Part shown: positions 62,433-64,000 of the stretch, piece after piece
Layout of the letters: each line of letters begins with the position of its first letter
Position numbering within the stretch: position 1 is the stretch's first letter
Source: Algirhabdus cladophorae
GTDB lineage: Bacteria > Pseudomonadota > Alphaproteobacteria > Rhodobacterales > Rhodobacteraceae
Length of the DNA stretch: 64,000 nucleotides
Assembly (NCBI RefSeq): GCF_044772865.1
Contig: NZ_CP173029.1
Span: 2,604,001 to 2,668,000, forward strand
Direction of reading: 5' to 3'
Translations under genes and position numbers: made by a program
Notes under the pieces: model-generated
What the model saw: the letters and a program-made list of their open reading frames with translations, nothing else
The model's database searches: none
Told to the model about the DNA's origin: nothing

Positions 62433-62777
62433 CTAGTTCTCAAGCAGGGCAAGCACTTCATCTTTGCCTTCGTGCTTTTCACCTTTCAAACGGGTGACTT
62501 CCCGTTCCAGCCTTGCCACTTGTTTAGTGGATTTGCTGGCCTGCGAGCGGTGTTTGTGTTCGCGCAGCCATTCCCAAACAAAGCCAAGCAAGACGCCAAT
62601 TGCGATGCCAGCAAACATCACCACATAAAGCGGCACATCGATTGAGAACGAAATTCCAGCCAAGTCAGCCAGTTCCGCTGGCAACAGCTTTAACGTCACA
62701 ACTTGGCGGTTCGCCAAAGCAATCACCACAAGGGCAACACCGATCACGCCCCATACCAAATACCGCAAATACCGCAT
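62433..62777 (-). CDS. LapA-domain (DUF1049) membrane protein
   Basis: 114 residues. Two membrane helices (YLVWGVIGVALVVIALANRQ and VVMFAGIAIGVLLGFVWEWL) flank a short loop with NRQVVTLKLLP, the DUF1049 pattern. A charged coiled-coil-like tail follows (STKQVARLEREVTRLKGE). Relatives such as LapA/YciS act in lipopolysaccharide assembly regulation. It begins 3 nt after ihfB. Confidence 0.87.
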   Translation of the reverse strand: MRYLRYLVWGVIGVALVVIALANRQVVTLKLLPAELADLAGISFSIDVPLYVVMFAGIAIGVLLGFVWEWLREHKHRSQASKSTKQVARLEREVTRLKGEKHEGKDEVLALLEN

Positions 62778-62780
62778 ATT

Positions 62781-63065
62781 TTATTCCGCTCCGTTCAAAC
62801 GATCCCGCAAAAGTTTCCCAGTCTTAAAGAACGGCACGTGTTTCTCGTCAACGCTGACTGCCTCGCCAGTGCGCGGATTGCGGCCTGTGCGTGCATCACG
62901 CTTTTTCACCGAAAACGCGCCAAAACCACGCAGTTCAACACGGTCGCCTTCAGACATTGCGTTGGTAATCTCGTCAAAGATCGTGTTGACGATTTTTTCA
63001 ACGTCTCTTTGGTAGAGATGCGGGTTTTCGTCGGCGATCTTTTGGATCAGTTCAGATCTGATCAT
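62781..63065 (-). CDS. ihfB: Integration host factor beta subunit
   Basis: 94 residues from ATG 63065 (MIRSELIQKIADENPHLYQ). HU/IHF features: VELRGFGAFSVKKRDARTGR and the DNA-bending arm GRNPRTGEAVSV with its Pro. The Glu/Arg set and ending KLLRDRLN fit IhfB rather than HU. It bends DNA as a heterodimer with IhfA. First gene of the ihfB-lapA-trpFB operon. The 286-nt gap upstream holds no gene I can support, only a possible hairpin at about 63249-63275. Confidence 0.93.
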   Translation of the reverse strand: MIRSELIQKIADENPHLYQRDVEKIVNTIFDEITNAMSEGDRVELRGFGAFSVKKRDARTGRNPRTGEAVSVDEKHVPFFKTGKLLRDRLNGAE

Positions 63066-63351
63066 GGTCTCTATCCCCCAGGACTGAGTTTTTGTCATAC
63101 CACTATGGCTGCGGCTTTTTTACGTTCTTGCACTATAGCCGGATTTTGAAGGGTGGAAACATATAGCTTAAATCTGGCACCGCCTTTTTGGACGCTTTTT
63201 TCATAAACACGCAGTTTGCGCGCGAATCTGTCAAGTGTGACTGACACTTAGGCAACTCAGAGAGGTTGCCCCTAGGCCCAAAGCATCCAAAGCAACTGCG
63301 AATCGGCGCGGCTCGCTTGCCCTATAGCGCGGCCTCATAAGCGCAGATTTT

Positions 63352-64000
63352 CTACTTTTTCGGCTCGGCCATAATGGCTTTCATCCGCTTTTCCAGTTTT
63401 TCGTTCCAATCGCCAAGTACGGCATTGACCGCGTCAAGGTAGGCTTGGTTCTCCAACGTCGGGACAGCTGGATCATGGTGTTCAGCGGCCACGAACATGC
63501 TTTCTGCATCCATTTCAGAAAAGGTCGCAACCATACGCGTTGCCTGATCACGCGAATAGCCCAAAGCCTCGATCGCGGAACGTCCCATGCGCAACGAGCT
63601 GTCATATGTGTCGCGAATGATGTCCCGGCATCCGGCATGCCACAGGTCATAGACATGCACCCGGTCAACGGCGCGGGCCATGATATGCACATCGGGGTGG
63701 TGTTTGCTGACATATTTCACAAGTTCGGTGATCTGGTCTTTGTCATCGATGGCAATCACCAGCAGTTTCGCATCGCCTATTCCCGCCGCATGCAACAGAT
63801 CAGGTCGGGTTGCATCGCCATAATAGGCCTGCACGTTGAACCGTTTGAGCATTTCAAGCTGTTTGGAACTAAAGTCGATCACTGTCGGGCTGAGCCCCGC
63901 ACCACGCAAGACACGCGCCACAATGCCGCCAACCCGGCCATGACCTGCGATGATGATATCGCTATGCTCTTCGATGGTATCCATCTCGCGTTCTTCGGCG
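63352..64000 (-). CDS. Kef-type monovalent cation antiporter, C-terminal regulatory part (cut by window edge)
   Basis: The frame stays open to base 64000, so only the last 216 residues are visible. They form a TrkA-N/RCK domain: IIIAGHGRVGGIVARVL is the NAD-binding Rossmann start, YYGDATRPDLLHAAGIGDAKLLVIAIDD is typical of KefB/KefC (read as YYGDATRPDLLHAAGIGD), and SKHHPDVHIMARAVDR completes it. The membrane antiporter part should lie beyond the window. It would exchange K+ for H+, gated by nucleotide or glutathione adducts. Confidence 0.88.
   Translation of the reverse strand, partial: AEEREMDTIEEHSDIIIAGHGRVGGIVARVLRGAGLSPTVIDFSSKQLEMLKRFNVQAYYGDATRPDLLHAAGIGDAKLLVIAIDDKDQITELVKYVSKHHPDVHIMARAVDRVHVYDLWHAGCRDIIRDTYDSSLRMGRSAIEALGYSRDQATRMVATFSEMDAESMFVAAEHHDPAVPTLENQAYLDAVNAVLGDWNEKLEKRMKAIMAEPKK

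Noticed and set aside
63066..63351. A gene in the 286-nt gap upstream of ihfB (such as rpsA, often found there)
   Set aside because: No frame with ribosome-binding site or S1 motifs is visible; only promoter-like and hairpin sequence.
1..64000. CRISPR arrays, insertion sequences, prophage or gene-transfer-agent genes
   Set aside because: No regularly spaced repeats, no transposase or integrase frames and no phage structural genes were seen on either strand.

Overview
The window looks like chromosomal DNA of an alphaproteobacterium of the Rhodobacteraceae (Roseobacter group, probably marine). The evidence is the gene families present: DUF1127, DUF2161, DUF2927, the TelA/XpaC/SPFH/zinc-ribbon cluster, and a BMP-type purine ABC transporter beside Rieske oxygenases. 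A perfect GAAC-N7-GAAC alphaproteobacterial SOS box and intergenic hairpins followed by CCCGAGTATTTT agree. Coding density is very high, many genes overlap by 1, 4 or 8 nt, and no gene-free stretch exceeds about 290 nt. I see no phage, IS element, integrase or CRISPR array.

Layout. 1-9.7 kb is mostly housekeeping: a cut-off LysR regulator divergent from a DUF1127 gene, a Bax-inhibitor-1 protein, rpmG, rnpB (RNase P RNA), an AmpD-type amidase, gatCA, a ceramidase-like membrane protein, tadA and an RluB-type pseudouridine synthase. 9.8-16.6 kb is a membrane-stress block on the plus strand: TerC, a small membrane peptide, XpaC, TelA, a DUF2927 lipoprotein, an SPFH-GYF2 protein, a membrane-anchored zinc-ribbon protein, then dtd. 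16.6-30 kb holds a DCC protein, a cytochrome b561/degenerate-Rieske pair, an acyl-CoA synthetase, an ABC exporter, a secreted serralysin-like protease, tRNA-Gly, an aldo/keto reductase, a PD-(D/E)xK protein, an SOS-boxed ImuA-like gene, an MFS transporter and metG.

30-45 kb is the most distinctive part. A tightly packed minus-strand operon (39.2 to 31.2 kb) encodes a stand-alone Rieske protein, an oxygenase subunit that lacks its own Rieske centre, a glutathione-S-transferase-like protein, a complete BMP-type purine/nucleoside ABC importer and guanine deaminase. The first three match the component logic of the NdmCDE N7-demethylase of caffeine degraders, except that the extra Rieske domain of NdmD is here a separate protein. 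I infer an import, N-demethylation and deamination route for N-methylated purines; 7-methylguanine giving guanine and then xanthine is an attractive guess. A complete VanA/NdmA-like Rieske oxygenase converges on it, and a second deaminase coupled to a degenerate acylphosphatase lies just upstream. A separate catabolic block follows: a flavoprotein plus an M20 deacylase on the plus strand, facing RidA, DUF1028 and a Rieske oxygenase with the bridging Glu known from quaternary-amine oxygenases.

45-64 kb: tRNA-Ser, a MATE exporter, tartrate dehydrogenase with a haloacetate-dehalogenase-like hydrolase, ychF, trpA, a MarR/nitroreductase operon with two 16-bp palindromic operators facing lldD, an MFS transporter, rplY with a possible structured leader, pth, a GAF-EAL phosphodiesterase, a serine hydrolase, a CDGSH/DUF2237 pair, the ihfB-lapA-trpF-trpB operon and the C-terminal part of a Kef-type cation antiporter cut by the window end.

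Coordinates come from reading the sequence. Where several starts were possible I chose by ribosome-binding site, overlap with the previous gene or family N-terminus, and said so. Functions rest on motif recognition without database searches.
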